From positions 18,965,152 to 19,029,151 of the forward strand of contig JALIRH010000007.1 in the NCBI GenBank assembly GCA_023055505.1: a stretch of DNA of 64,000 nt, given 5' to 3'. Positions 24,649 through 36,625 of this stretch are shown in pieces. The translations under genes were made by a program, and so were the position numbers. This DNA comes from Callipepla californica brunnescens. Taxonomy: Eukaryota > Chordata > Aves > Galliformes > Odontophoridae. The first letter of the stretch is position 1. Every line of letters starts with the position of its first letter. Below the pieces are notes generated by a model. That model saw only the letters and a program-made list of their open reading frames with translations. It was not told the DNA's origin and did no database searches.

Positions 24649-24667
24649 CCCCCCTCCCCCCCCCCCC
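24649..24667. repeat. C-tract (C6-T-C12)
   Basis: Six C, one T and twelve C lie within the minus-strand CR1. The tract is a G-run on the CR1 coding strand and sits between the endonuclease remnant and the linker. It is not part of a typical CR1 reading frame, so it looks like slippage expansion after insertion. It could be prone to G-quadruplex formation and assembly error. Confidence 0.85.
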
Positions 24668-24871
24668 AGTCTCCTGAACAATTCAAAGTCCGCCCTCTGG
24701 AAGTCCAGGGTAGCAGTTTTGCTGTTCCTACTCCTGGCTCCACCAAGAACTGAGAACTCTACCATTTCATGGTCTCTCAGTCCACAACAGCCACCAACCT
24801 CCATGTCTTCCACCAGACCCTCTTGATTTATGAGCAGCAGGTCTATCTCCTCTGGTAGGCTCTCTCAGCAG

Positions 24872-25341
24872 CTACAGAAGGAAGTTATCTTCCATACACT
24901 CTAGAAACCCCCTAGACTGCTTCTTCTGTGCTATGTTGTATTCCCAGCGTATGTCAGGGAAGTTGAAGTCTTCCATGGGGACAAGGGCTGGCAATGGTGC
25001 AGCTTCTGCCAGCTGTTCCACCTCATCTGTCTCTTCATCCTGGTTAGGTGGCCTATAACAAAATCCCACCAGGCTGTCCGCCTTTTCATCCTGTCTCCTG
25101 ATCTTTACTCATATTCAGCCTTATCATCTCCAGCCACAGGCTCAGTAACATCAAAGCACTCTCTAACACAGAGAGCCACATTAGCACCCCTCCTTCCTTG
25201 CCTATCTTTTCTGAAGAGCTTATAGCTACGCATTGCAGCACTCCAGTCATGGAAGTGATTGCACCATGTTTCTGTAATGGCAACTAGGTCATAGCTTGCC
25301 TGCCACACAATGGCTTCCAACTCTTCTTGTTTGTTACCCAT
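24872..25341 (-). pseudogene. CR1 endonuclease-domain remnant
   Basis: Two overlapping minus-strand frames (25341-25105 and 25283-25086) and a third (25069-24872) together cover the N-terminal half of an APE-type LINE endonuclease. The glutamate of ITETW and the RPPNQDEE segment are visible. GDFN has become EDFN. In-frame stops and frame changes separate the pieces, so it is not functional. Confidence 0.88.
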
Positions 25342-25689
25342 GCTACGTGCACTGGTGTAGATTCAGTTCAATGAGTCCCTCGCCTCACCCCTAATCCTGT
25401 TACCACTACCCTAGGCTCATCTCTAATGGGCTAGGATGAAGATGGAAAAGACTTTTTATATTGCATATTTGTTAAATATTTAACATTTTTTGATTTGACA
25501 AAGAGGTGAAAATAAATGACAGCTGACCACAAATGAATAAGAAATATGTGATTATAAGTACATGGTAGCTTATGGTGCTTTTTATCTGTAGATCTCGCAG
25601 AGTTTTCAAAAGAAGGTTATGACAACATCTAAGGTATTTGGAGTTTATTCAGTAGTCACTGAATGCAAGATTTGTCACCTTTACATTCT

Positions 25690-25808
25690 ACAAGTTCCAC
25701 TTGGATGCCTACCTGTGCAACTTGGTCTAGGGAGCCTGCTTTGGCAGGGGAGTTGGACTAGATGATCTCTGGAGGTCTTTCCCAACCCCCTGCAATTCTG
25801 TGATTTCT
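25690..25808 (+). mobile_element. CR1 3' end fragment
   Basis: This CR1 3' terminus reads TTGGATGCCTACCTGTGCAA, then the TTTGGCAGGGGAGTTGGACT block, GATGATCTCTGGAGGTC, a CCAACCCC block and one or two degenerate octamers. It lies about 260 bp from the 5' end of the minus-strand CR1 and in the opposite orientation, so it is a separate insertion. It has no coding capacity. Confidence 0.93.
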
Positions 25809-28800
25809 GAAGTGCTGTAGAGGGTTGCAGACTTGAGACTTGCCATGTGAATAAAGTAATGCAAAAGATAAAAATCTCTCAAAACTTATTGGAAATAAAT
25901 GATTTATTTGAAGTTGTTTTTCATAGACTTTATGTAGTTTTATTTTTTTTCATAAGACATAGTATTCTTCATTACTAAGGATCTTTACTTTTTAAGAGTA
26001 AACTCTTGAAATATGATTTAAAATACTCTCTCTCCATGTTGGATGCACCTGGTTCCATTTGACTTCAATGGCCCTACCTTAAGGCATGACTGGGCCTTGT
26101 ATCCAAGGTGGAATTGCCTTTGGAAAAATGTATTTAAGAAAGGGTAAAAAAGCCTCACAGACAGGGGAAAAGGGAAGTAAAAGTGAGAAATAACAGATGA
26201 ACAACAAGGTCAGAGAAGAAGAAGAAGGGTAAAAATGTTGTTTTAATATTTTTGTTTCTAAATACTCTAATCTTAATTTCTAATAAATTAAATCAATTTT
26301 ACTCATTTTTGAGTCTGTTTTATCTGCGATAGTAACTGGTAGACTATCTTCCTGTCTTTTCTTAACCCATGTGCGTTTAATGCTACTTTTTCCTACTGTT
26401 CTGTTGAGAATAGGAAGCGCGTTAGCAGCTGGCTACTGTCCAATGATAATGCACCACAGCAAGAAAGGATGATGACTACTTACACAGCTTGGACATGATT
26501 CTTGTACTTACCTTACCTTAAACCGAGAAAAGAAAAGTGAATACAATTTGGTATTTCAGCTATTGGTTAACAGTCACTTCTACTGAAGCCAGTGAGCCAT
26601 TGACTGCCACTTGCTGATAATATTGTTCTGTTTCAGTTCTTCAGCCACTCTGTATTAATCTCTGAAAATATATAACAAGAAATTTCTCAGTGCCGTGAAA
26701 AAGCATATGAATTTTTTTTGTAAGGCACATCACATTACTTTGGTGTGAACAGATGGGAAGAGAGGCAGAAGAGAGACACACCAATATGCTAGGGTTTCAT
26801 TAACTCAGTGCTTGGTGATGGCTTTAAAAGTTGGTTCAGTTACTAGAAGTGACTATGAACAGTTTCCTTCCTGCAAAAAAAACCTTACTTTAAAAGATTT
26901 TCTTTTGGCCCAAGTCCTTTTAAATCAATGCTATTGATCCTATTGATTCTTAAACGGGTAAATTACCATTATTGACAAAAGTGAGTTTGTCAAGGATTTC
27001 AATGGGAAGCTTCTAGGGTGGGATTTCTGCTGTTGAACATTGCTGTGATGGTTTTTACAGCTTGGATACAAAAGCCATGCCATGAGGTAGGAGCTAAGCT
27101 TTCTTTAGTGTCTGTGTTTCCAGATACCAAGCAGAGTAAGCAGAAGTTAGTTTCACCTGAGATTACATATTATGCAATAGATGTAAAGTCTGACTTAACA
27201 TAGCCTGGTCTTCCCCTTCTGTCAGAAAAGAAAGAAAATCAACCCTGCAGCTCTACTGGACAGACCAGATGAGGCTCACATGCACTTAAGAATGGAATAC
27301 AGGCAACATTCCACCTCTACCTTTGTTTTAGTCTGCACAGCTTGTCTTGTCCAGGGGGATTTGGCACATGCTCTGGTCTTGAGTCATTCCAGGTGGTGCA
27401 TCTGCCCCAGATAAAGACTTAAATCCTAGCAGATAAATTGTGTTAGAGCTGGAGACCATATGCTTCTAATCTCTGTGCTACAAGGGTGGACTTGGTGAAC
27501 TGCATTAGGGTCCTGAATCCTGGGGAAATTTGTCTAGAATCCAGAGCAGACTCTTTTTGAGTCTTAGCTCAGATTTTCTGGGGATTTGCTGAGCTGAGAG
27601 TGTTTCTGTGAAAGCAGTTCCTACAGCTTTAGTGAATGACGTTCATACAGAAATGGAATAAAATGGTTTCACATCCTTTGAAGTATTAAAGTATCTTCCA
27701 GACATTCAGGCTTCTTGTCGTTTTATTTTTTTTTTCCCTACAGTATATACCTGCAACTGCCAAAAAATCTTTTTCAACAGAAGTCAGCACAGAAATAAAG
27801 TGCAGAATTGTAAGGCCTCTGAATGAAACAGAAAGTATTTGACAGTAATAAAGACTCAGGAGTAAATAAAATTGTTAGCAATGGATTAATTTATTTAACA
27901 CATACTTGAGCTTTCTATTCAGCAACTTTCAGCAATCTTTCTCTTATCACTTGCAAATGTGACAGGTATTTAACTGCTATTTTACTACAGTGAAAACCTG
28001 ACTGGTTCAAGGACCAAGTTGTGTACTTTTGAATTATACCTATTATGCAAGTTATTTTCTACTCTTACTCCAATGATAGATGAAATAAGATCTGTAAACG
28101 TTCTGTTTCAGAATAGCATACAAAAAATGGGGCATTTTTGTAATGGAGTAAAGGTTAATTCAGACCTGACAACTGAGGGACGCTGTCAGTTTGTATTTAA
28201 CACAGTGATTTCTGGATTCTTTTCTCATTTTTTATGCTTGTCAAGTCATTTCTTCCTATGCAAAGCACTCCAGCACACACATGTCCTGATTAAGGAGGGC
28301 AAAACCAGTTTTGAGTAGTTCTTCCCCTGTGTGCCTTTCATTTTTTAATACAAGCCTTCCAATGCTATTTTCCTGATAGCTAAACTTGACTTTTTTCTCC
28401 TCACCCGTGTGCCTTGTAGAATAAACTGTAAAGCTGAAGTCATCTCAGATGGGGTTGCACTTCTCTTGTTCAGCTCATGGAAGTTACCTCATTGTGTGGC
28501 AAGATGTTCTCTGACTGAAAACAGATCTCCCTGCTTTGATTCTCTGTGAAATCTCAGCGTGATTTTGTTTGTTAATTTAGTTGGCATTAGCTGTTCTGCT
28601 AGGTGTTTTCCAAACAAGAAAAAACATTCTGTAGTCTATTCCATTCTTTGCCACTTCTCACTCTAGGACTGAGATAAATCTAGAGAGAGGGTTTTGCAGT
28701 GGGATACAGTGCTCATAAAAACAGTTCTTAATTTTGAATGAAGATCTGTAATCAGTTCTTGCTATGATGGTTGTGAAGGATACTCCTATCTTTGCTGAAT

Positions 28801-29789
28801 GTATGGAGAACTTATGATTTTAGTTTTTAGAGTTGGTCTACTGTACAATAGTGTTATTCATATGATGGAACTTTTCGATGAAATAGTTCATGTGCAAAAT
28901 TGAGAAAAACAAAGGAAGACCAGAAAAGGTGATTTTCCATTGAGTCTCTCTGCTGATACTTAGACATTCATACAATTCCTAACTTGGCTGGTCAAGCCCA
29001 CTGATGTAACAGAAGCCTTTACACTGGATTCTTTTATTTTTTGGCTCATGGTAAGGCATTATACCAGACTGTGCTCACTGTGTGTACACAATTGGAAAAA
29101 ATGCAAATTTTTTTAAGGCAAACTTCTGAACTTTTACTTAGATTTAAGTGTATGCTTCACTGCTTTCCTAAGAAAAAAGGTCTCAGTGTTAGTGATTTTT
29201 CCCTGACAAATCCCATGACCCTTTGGTATTATCTGTCTTTGATAGCTTTAATGTTTAGGAGTCAGTTGATGGTAAGACTCAATTTTTGGTTTTACAGAGA
29301 AAATTGCCACAGCAACTAACTCTTTCTGTACTAAGATGATTTCCATGTGTTTCTTACTAACGTGATTCTTTCTAACACCATTCTCTTCTGGTCTGTTCTT
29401 CAGATTAATTTGCATACTTTATATGTTGCCTGCTACTATTCATATTTAATATTTACTAGCTTGATATAAATTTGCAAAGAACTGAATCTGTTTTTGATTG
29501 TTTCCCTGTAGAAAATGCCTTCAGGGTTTTTTCCAACTTCTGGCGCATTAGTAGGTATTCCAAGCCCTGTGGCTTTTGTGAAGTGTTTGTTTTTCACAGC
29601 TGTCATAATAAGAATTTGGCTCCTGATACTCAGTTTCTCCCATTAATCTTTTGACTAAAAAGTATCTTTTTCTAATTTTGCCTATCTCACATTTCTAAAT
29701 GTTAAGCTTTATGTTCTTCAATCAGTTTTCTTAGCTAGAATGGTCAGGTAACATAAGACTGTTAATTTGTTTATGTGTCCAGGCCTCAA
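25809..29789. other. Unique AT-rich DNA, no gene seen
   Basis: There are short ORFs only. The longest, 28019-28318 and 29041-29319, lack splice context and domains. No repeat family is recognised. Confidence 0.55.
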
Positions 29790-30085
29790 AGTACCACTCA
29801 CCTTGACTGTCCCTGCCTGCAGCAGGGCTCACTCCATACTGCTCTAGAACAAGGGCTGGTGTGCGGCTCTCAACAGCGTTGCCAAGCCCAGCCATGGGCC
29901 CTACCAAGACAGGTCCATGTCCTGGCCTAACTTGGCCTGTTCCCATCCCTGTTGGAGTGCCTGGGGCTAGGGCTGCCCCAGTGACCCCAGCTGCCATGTT
30001 CCTGGTGAGGCAGTGGGATGAGTCCTGATGCCATGACAGCCACAGGGAGCCCCCTCTGTCCCAGCTCATTTTGCAGCCTGAGGAA
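29790..30085. other. GC-rich block of unknown nature
   Basis: About 300 bp are markedly GC-rich (GCAGGGCTCACTCCATACTG to AGCCCCCTCTGTCCCAGCTC) in an AT-rich surround. The minus strand is open for 123 codons (30102-29731), rich in Gly, Ala and Pro, with no recognisable domain. Such openness is expected by chance in GC-rich DNA. It may be a fragment of an unrecognised repeat or an inserted host segment. CpG is infrequent, so it is not a clear CpG island. Confidence 0.5.
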
Positions 30086-31749
30086 CTGTTCACTCTTCGC
30101 AAAGAAGCTTAAACCTTTTCTGAAGCAATAAGCAAATCTAGAAGACTCTCAGAATCTTACAGGAGAGGTCCTACAAGATTTTAGGATCTGAATTTTAAAT
30201 CTAATCATTAGCTTTTAATACCTTCAAAGGGGAAAATAAATGTCGTGTGCTTGGCATATTTATAACTGCATTTCATACTTATCCACCGTTACAATAGAAT
30301 TTTAAACATTTTTATTGAACGATATTGGTAGTTTAACTTTAAATGTCTGTCTTTGCATGGAGCTGTGTAACCTTTCATCCTCCTTCAAATTCAGTGATTT
30401 TCTGGAATAAGACCACTAACAGGCTAGTGTACCAGCTAGACAGCATTCAGCTGTCCCGCACCAAAAGTTCACCAAGTTTTACTTCAGCGTGGCCTATCAC
30501 TATACTGATTATTAGTAACTTTGAAAAAGCTAGTATTTGTGTCATCTCTGTTCTTTAGTTGTCTGTCTGGAATTGGTACTAAAAGTCACATTTCTTAGTT
30601 CCTTACCAGCTAACAACAAAAAAAAAACAAAAAAACCCAAAACCAACCAACCAAACAAAAAAACCCAGACCATCAGCTGTCCCGTGACAAATGTTTGTTG
30701 TTTTGTGGCATAAAACATCATTTTGGTTTAAACAGTTGCTCAGCTAAACGGGGAGAACTGACTCAAAGTATGGTGCTGCAGAGGTTAGAAGCTGCTAGCT
30801 GTCTATACAAACAGAAAGATTCAAAATACTAAGGATGGTCAGAGTGAAAGGAAAAAATTACTAAAAGAAATCTTCAGCAGAAGATGTACATGTCTTGTTC
30901 TCAATTTTCATGTAGTGTTCCTGTAAGTAGCAGGACTGAATAGGGCAGAAGCCTCCTTGGGAGGTAAGGTTGCTCTTTGCTTTCACAGCTTCTCAAGGAC
31001 AGAAGGTCACAAGCAATCAAAGAGGCACAGCAGAGAGGTAGGGGTTTGCCCTTAATACAGACACTGACAAATTACTAGAAAGGGATGGAAAGGTTTCAGA
31101 TGGATGGGATCAGGGGAGATTGTGCAGATTTTGCTGCATTTTGGAAGATCTTGGAGTTAGTCAGCTGAAGTCGACTGTGCAAGTAGACATCCACAAGGGA
31201 AGGATGCATTAACCAAAAGCAAGCATGGTGTAAAATCACAAAGCATTCAGATTTTAACTGATACAATTCCTTTGAGTATTTTTATTTTTTTTTTACATAA
31301 CAGTGAAGCATGGTAGTTCATATTATTAAAAAACAACAACAAACCAAAACCACAAAAAAACTGTAACAGCAACAAAGAGCAACACCAACTTGTCTTTTTT
31401 GAATATAAACCATTAAGGTCTTCCAGAATATCACTGTAAGGAAACAGCCCCTGCAGAGCTGCCTCAAACCTACCGGCACAGACAGGGACAGTCAAAGTCA
31501 CTCAGAAAGGGACATCCTGGAGACCTGAGGTGAATATAGCTTTCAACTTGACAAAAAACAAGTCAGTTCTTTCAGGAGGACCCATTTGTTCTGTGTATCA
31601 GAGGGAGAATGTCAATGATTATCATCCTCTTAAAATACAGGAAGAGTTCTGTGCAGGCACTGAAGCAAAAAGAAGAAAGGTGGATAATATGGTAATCTTA
31701 AACTGAATTTTTTAACTTAGAAGACTAACCAAAGGGCTGTCTAACATAA
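30086..31749. other. Unique DNA, no gene seen
   Basis: Apart from two A/C-rich stretches it holds nothing recognisable. Confidence 0.55.
30615..30667. repeat. A/C-rich low-complexity DNA
   Basis: An A-rich stretch with scattered C (AAAAACCCAAAACCAACCAA). A similar A/C-rich stretch occurs at 31328-31362. Both are low complexity without a clear repeat unit. Confidence 0.8.
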
Positions 31750-32247
31750 GAATCACAGAATTATAGGGGTTGAATGGGACCTCTAGTGATTTTTGAGTCC
31801 AACCTTCCTGTCAAAGCAGGCTCCCTTACAGGAGCTTGCACAGATAGGCATTGAGATGGACCTTTAATATCTCCAGAGGAGACTCCACAACCACCCTAAG
31901 CAACCTGTTCCAGTGGTCTGTCACTCCAGCAGAAAAATTTTTCTTTGCATTAGTATGGAACTTCACATGTTCCATTTTCTGCCTGTTTCCCCTTGTTGTA
32001 CTGCTGCTCACCATTTAAAGGAGTCTACCCCCATCAACTTGATCATACACGTTAGACATTTATAAACAATTATAAGATCCCCTCTCAGCCTTATCTTTAC
32101 CAAACTGAAGAGTCCCATGTCTCTCAGCTTTTTCTCCTACAAGAAATATTCAGGCCCCTAATCATCTTTGTGGGTTCCCTCTATAAGATTTTTGAACTGG
32201 GATGCCCAAAACTGGACACAATATTGCTGATGTGGCCTCACTCAGGA
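31750..32247 (-). mobile_element. CR1 3' half, minus strand
   Basis: The reversed tail (AATCACAGAATTATAGGGGT) opens the element on the plus strand. It is followed by the CR1 C-terminal region; the minus-strand frame 32014-31826 encodes the VTDHWNRL and HLNAYLCKLL segments. Further non-open CR1 sequence continues to about 32247 (AGGCCCCTAATCATCTTTGT, GGATGCCCAAAACTGGACAC). It is 5'-truncated and diverged, with stops, so it is inactive. Confidence 0.93.
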
Positions 32248-32787
32248 CATGAGTTTGAATGCCAAGTTATGAATTGCAATTACCTCCTTAGAAGTGTCTT
32301 GTAAGAGATACTGTCATAAATTGCTTCCCCTCACTATTTTCCTGAGAGAACATTGAAGCAAGCCTTAAAGACTAGTTGAAAACACACGTATTAAGCACCC
32401 ACCAAACTGATTTTATAGTACATGTTACTGACATGATCTATGAGGCTTTATTCTTCATAGTTAAGTGGACAAAGAGTATTCTTTTTGAAATGTTAGGAAT
32501 GTTAAATTTCATGCAATATAGTTAAGAATAGCTAACCCCCATTGAAATATTAACTGTTAAAATCTAATGTGGAATGATTCTTACTTTAAGAATTCAGGCT
32601 GAGTGATTTATAACTTATCAAGAGGAATGCTAATGAATATTATCTACTGAACTGAGAATCATAATATATAAATTGCAATAAAAGGAATTCATGTAAAAAT
32701 AATCATAGTGAGTAGCTCAAACGTGAGTATGTTCCTCATCTTAGAAAGACTGAAGTATTTAATGTGACAATTCTGCCCAGAAACCCT

Positions 32788-32946
32788 CACAGAATTACAC
32801 TACTATTGCGATTGAAGGCGACCACTGCAGAATGTGTAGTCCAACACTTCCAGCTCAGATTTGGGTACAGTAGAGTATATTCCAGTGGATCAGGTCTAAC
32901 CAGCATGGCATCATGAAGGGCAGATCCACTTGACAAACCAAGCACA
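32788..32946. mobile_element. Possible CR1 scraps, mixed orientation
   Basis: The left part (ACAGAATTACAC and TGTAGTCCAACACTTC) resembles an inverted CR1 tail. The right part (32903-32946) resembles the plus-strand CR1 RT segment around QHGFTKGRS: the translation gives QHGIMKGRST, then a stop. Two orientations within 160 bp would mean two nested scraps. Both matches are short and could be partly chance. Confidence 0.35.
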
Positions 32947-34339
32947 ATATAAAATTAAAATAAAAAAATAAAAAAAACCCCACAAAACCTATTGTCTTTT
33001 TTGATTATAAAAACCATTCTGGTCTTCTATGAGACCACTGCAATAAACAGGGCATCTGTATTTTAAAAATATTGTTGAACTTAACATAATAAGCATAATT
33101 AAACAATAATTAATTTGACTTTGGTATTATTTTTCTGCAAAGAAAACGTCCTGTTTTTATTGGAAAGAATGGTTGCATTCTATAATCAGGACTATCTCAT
33201 TATGCGGTATAAAATACTGCTTTAGGTGAGCCCGATACATATTTGTAAGCTATTGCAACTTAAAATTAGTCCTTAAAGACTTAATAACACTTATTAATTT
33301 AATTATACCTAATAAGATGAGTCTATTTCAAGTGAAATATTATTTTAGTATATTAGTTTATCCACAGCTGAGAAGGACATATAACAGGGCACTGTTTCAA
33401 CTGCATTGATCCACGCTAAAAAGACTAATGTAAGTTCTATTAGAATATCTTGTGGGCTCAAAACTTGAAGTAAATAAAAGATTAGAAGGTTAGCTAAAAA
33501 CTTTAACAATTTCTATTGACTTTTCTTTTAAAGGTATGAGCAATGGAAACAAACAAATAGTAAAATAATTCTTCGCTTATCTCATAACAAATGTTATATT
33601 TTTATCCAATAAGTGTATTTCTGTAACACACGTGGATCACATCTTGAAATGTCAGTAGCCAGTTTAGATGGAGAGATAAGAAGCAAGAAGAATAAATTAA
33701 TTTTGCTTCCTTAAGTCTGTCAGGAACAAGGAGAAACATTAGGAATAATTGATAGTGATGGGATGAGAGAGATAAAAGGAGATGGACTGGGAAATATTTA
33801 ATGACTCTTTGTGGTATTACATCTGTCACACTTTTTGTGCTACATTAAAGTTTCATTATTTTTGTATTTCTTGTGTTCATATTTTTCCATCCCCTTCTTT
33901 CTGCTAAATTTACCAAGTAATACAATGTAGATAATAGAGAGCTATTGCTGCAAATGTCACTGAATCTCTTACTGGAACTGAACAAAGTACCTCAGCCATG
34001 CATTCCTTTTCATAATACATTTTCAATTAGTGGCTCTGGAATTCTATACAATATAGAATTTTTTTTTTTAATGATGTACAATGCTGTGAGCTCTAAAAAG
34101 AAATGGGAAGCCTTTCACTATGCAACTATTAATAACCTGAATCAATTTCATTTGTCCAAAGAAAGTGATTGCACAAGTCTGTTTACTGAAGTTTATATCT
34201 CTAAGGGCTTGTCTTCTACAGACTTTTAAAACAAATGGATTAACACTGCTCGGTTGAGAGAGAACAGATTTATGTAACTGGTGGGATTTACGTTTCTCGT
34301 GCTTCAGCCTTCTTTCTTATGTTTCTATTCTTTTACAAT
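32947..34339. other. Very AT-rich unique DNA
   Basis: No repeat family or coding segment is recognised. It begins with an A-rich stretch (about 32955-32985) after the possible CR1 scraps. Confidence 0.5.
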
Positions 34340-35215
34340 TTATGGCCTACACATGCAGCTCAGCATTTTAGTCATTCTGAAGAACATGACCTCTATTGCA
34401 ATACTCTTTAAAACTTAGGCATTCATGGATTTGCAAGATAGGCATCACCTCTGATTGTTCAGTCAGTCCAGATAGTTCAGCAGTGGTGCCAAAAGCCCAT
34501 TTGTATCCCCATCACCCTAAAATTGTGGGGTATTTTGGACCTCACAAGAGATGTGTGTTCCCACCAGTCACTGTAAGTAATCTGCCCATGCACCGCATCT
34601 TGCTGGTTCTTACCCCAAGCCACTCCTGTGACAGCAGTAAACATCTCTTCTGGGTGGTTTGAGGGATCAAGCATATTCAGAGTACTGAATTGGTATGTCT
34701 GTGGTATGTCTGTGACGCCTATGTGCTTGATGGGATTAGTTATGCTGGGATCTGTACCCCAGATTTTCTTTAAACACCATTTTCCTCCCCCTGGCCATAG
34801 GCAGGGTATCCTCATTGCAGGGAGATGATTTTACACAACTGACGAAGTATTTGTTTGTAAGGTTACCTTGAAGAGTGGCTCAGAGATTTCTTTGGTGGTT
34901 TCTCCTTCCTTCAGTTGCCCCTTAATCTGTCATCTATCTCCTTGGCTTTTGCTGCTGGCTTGACAGTTGGACTTTCATGACATTTTTCCATTTCCTCCAT
35001 AGGATTTTTGAGTCGTCTCCAAAATTTCCCTCACCTGGGGTCAGTTTTAAGCTCTTTTGTACCTGAGTCCTCAGGTTTCTGAGGAAAGTGGTGCAATCTC
35101 AAAAGCAGTTTTTGCTCTTATCATCAGCTTAAAATACATTTTAATAATTTTTTTTGAAGGGATTTTATTGACTGGGTCAGTTTCAAGCCCTGGTGCTGGT
35201 TGTGTCATTCTTTGT
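34340..35215 (-). pseudogene. Degraded coding remnant, family unknown
   Basis: On the minus strand a 112-codon open segment (34815-34477) contains GTDPSITNPIKHIGVTDIP and ITYSDWWEHTSLV. It is extended on both sides by coding-like stretches in shifted frames. Upstream (about 35100-34820) is a charged region with KFWRRLKNPMEEMEK and GETTKEISEPLFK, interrupted by stops and at least one frameshift. Downstream, after another frame change near 34490, is a segment with EVMPILQIHECLSFKEYCN, to about 34350. Amino-acid-like composition kept across frame changes is typical of a decayed gene. I cannot assign it: a retroviral or other virus-derived gene, or a processed pseudogene, are all possible. No LTR, poly(A) tail or duplication is visible around it. 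Confidence 0.4.
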
Positions 35216-36302
35216 CTAGTCCTGTAAAAATTATGGCTACCCACAGTCCTTATACTGATCTTTAAAAACTTTTATCTTTTAAAGCAGTATAACTGCTTTA
35301 GTAGCCCTGGATTTTATTTTTAACTCTGCAGCTTGAAACAAGTCTGTGGTTATTGATCTTCGAAGGATTACTGAAACATACTCAGGTTTTTCCCTGAAGA
35401 TGTCATTGTGAAGAATTTATAGAACTTGATCTGTGGGGTACATCTGTACTCATTAGCATTTCTCGATATGTTACATTTCACTGTTATCTATGCTATCCAC
35501 GTACATTCAGTTTTAATGATAGATAAGACGTTCATAAACTCACATTAAAAAAATTATCTTTCATTTGAGATGCCAAGATCTGTGGCATCTTGGTTCTGCT
35601 GGTAGCATTCTCTTTCTAGATTGTACTTGTTTTCCTTAGATCTTGAAATTTCTGAAGAAAATGTGCTTTCTAACAGTATTTCTCTTAACCTCTTTTAATC
35701 GTGACAGGATTTTTGAGACTGGAGACTTTTTATTTACTGGAGTTGGTTAGATTTTAACCTGTGAAAGGTGCAGTCTTATTTATTGCATAAATAATACTCT
35801 AAGTATATTATATATTCATCAGGACTTGTAGTGAAACTGGAATGCATATTAAGTATGTGCAGTTAATAAATGGAACAGTGCACTTTACTGCCAAAGGGAT
35901 CTAAAATAACTCAGAATTCTTCTCTCAGCTGAGATAAGTAGAAGGCTGAATGAGATAATAACACTGGAGGCAGAAATCTTGTACTCCCTGATAATATTTT
36001 TTCCTTCTTCTTTTTTCCCCCTCCCTCCCAACCAAAGCAAAAAGAAAAAAAGGCTCTTTTCTTGTTGATAATTATGAAGTATGACTTTTTCAGTGATCAG
36101 CTGCAGACATCTTGCTATTATCTCAAATATTTAATCTGGAGGTTCTCTGAAATGTGAAAATACATCCTACATGTAAGTGCCTTTTTAACAGAGAAGGGAA
36201 AGCAGCACCCAGAACTCATAAAAGCTGTACCAGTCGTATTCAGACATAGAAGCTGTACGGTAACTGACATGCATTTTTTATGACTTTCAGGTCATATCTT
36301 TT
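35216..36302. other. Unique DNA, no gene seen
   Basis: This is AT-rich with a pyrimidine tract at about 36000-36030 (TTCTTTTTTCCCCCTCCCTC). The coding remnant on its left fades out near here. Confidence 0.5.
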
Positions 36303-36425
36303 TTAGAATTAGAATAGCTTCATTGGTAGGAACTTTATAAGATCATCAAGTCCAACTGCCTGACCAACTTTAGGGCTAACCAAAAGTTAAAGTTTAATAC
36401 TGAGAGCATTATCCAAAAATCTATT
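36303..36425 (-). mobile_element. Short CR1-like 3' fragment
   Basis: About 120 bp resemble an inverted CR1 3' end: the AGATCATCAAGTCCAACTGC block, then degenerate sequence (CCAACTTTAGGGCTAACC) typical of an older subfamily. It has no octamer tail or coding capacity. The match is recognised by eye only and its edges are approximate. Confidence 0.7.
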
Positions 36426-36594
36426 GAATTAGAACACAGCAGGAGGAAAAATATTCTATTTTGCATAATAGATAACATTTTAGATTTTAATATAAATGAA
36501 GTGCATTCAATTTTTTAAAATGTCCTAATTTGAACAATAATGTTGACATGTTCTTATCTTCTTTGTCAATTATTATTTCTAAATGGTTTTGTTG

Positions 36595-36621
<27 letters not shown>
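36595..36621. repeat. T27 homopolymer
   Basis: This 27-T run is the longest homopolymer in the window. It has no attached recognisable retroposon. Its length is unreliable in any assembly. Confidence 0.9.

Positions 36622-36625
<4 letters not shown>

Larger units (their letters stand above)
23560..25430 (-). mobile_element. CR1 LINE, old, near full-length ORF2 with internal deletion
   Basis: A degenerate minus-strand CR1 is read from about 25430 down to 23560. Endonuclease pieces come first: the MGNKQEELEAIV start and ITETW motif at 25341-25100, then CYRPPNQDEE and DFNFPDIRW at 25070-24940. RDHEMVEFS follows near 24770, where the family's SDH motif has become RDH. Next are the linker (FREKIRKAKAQHELNLAA, 24417-24166) and the start of RT, ending with [12 protein letters not shown] near 23700. 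There the frame jumps straight into the C-terminal region (GVSLFPCVTSDRSKENG), so the polymerase core including FADD is missing. Several stops and frameshifts are present. The 3' UTR and tail are lost; the recognisable match ends near 23560. This is an inactive fossil. Confidence 0.93.
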
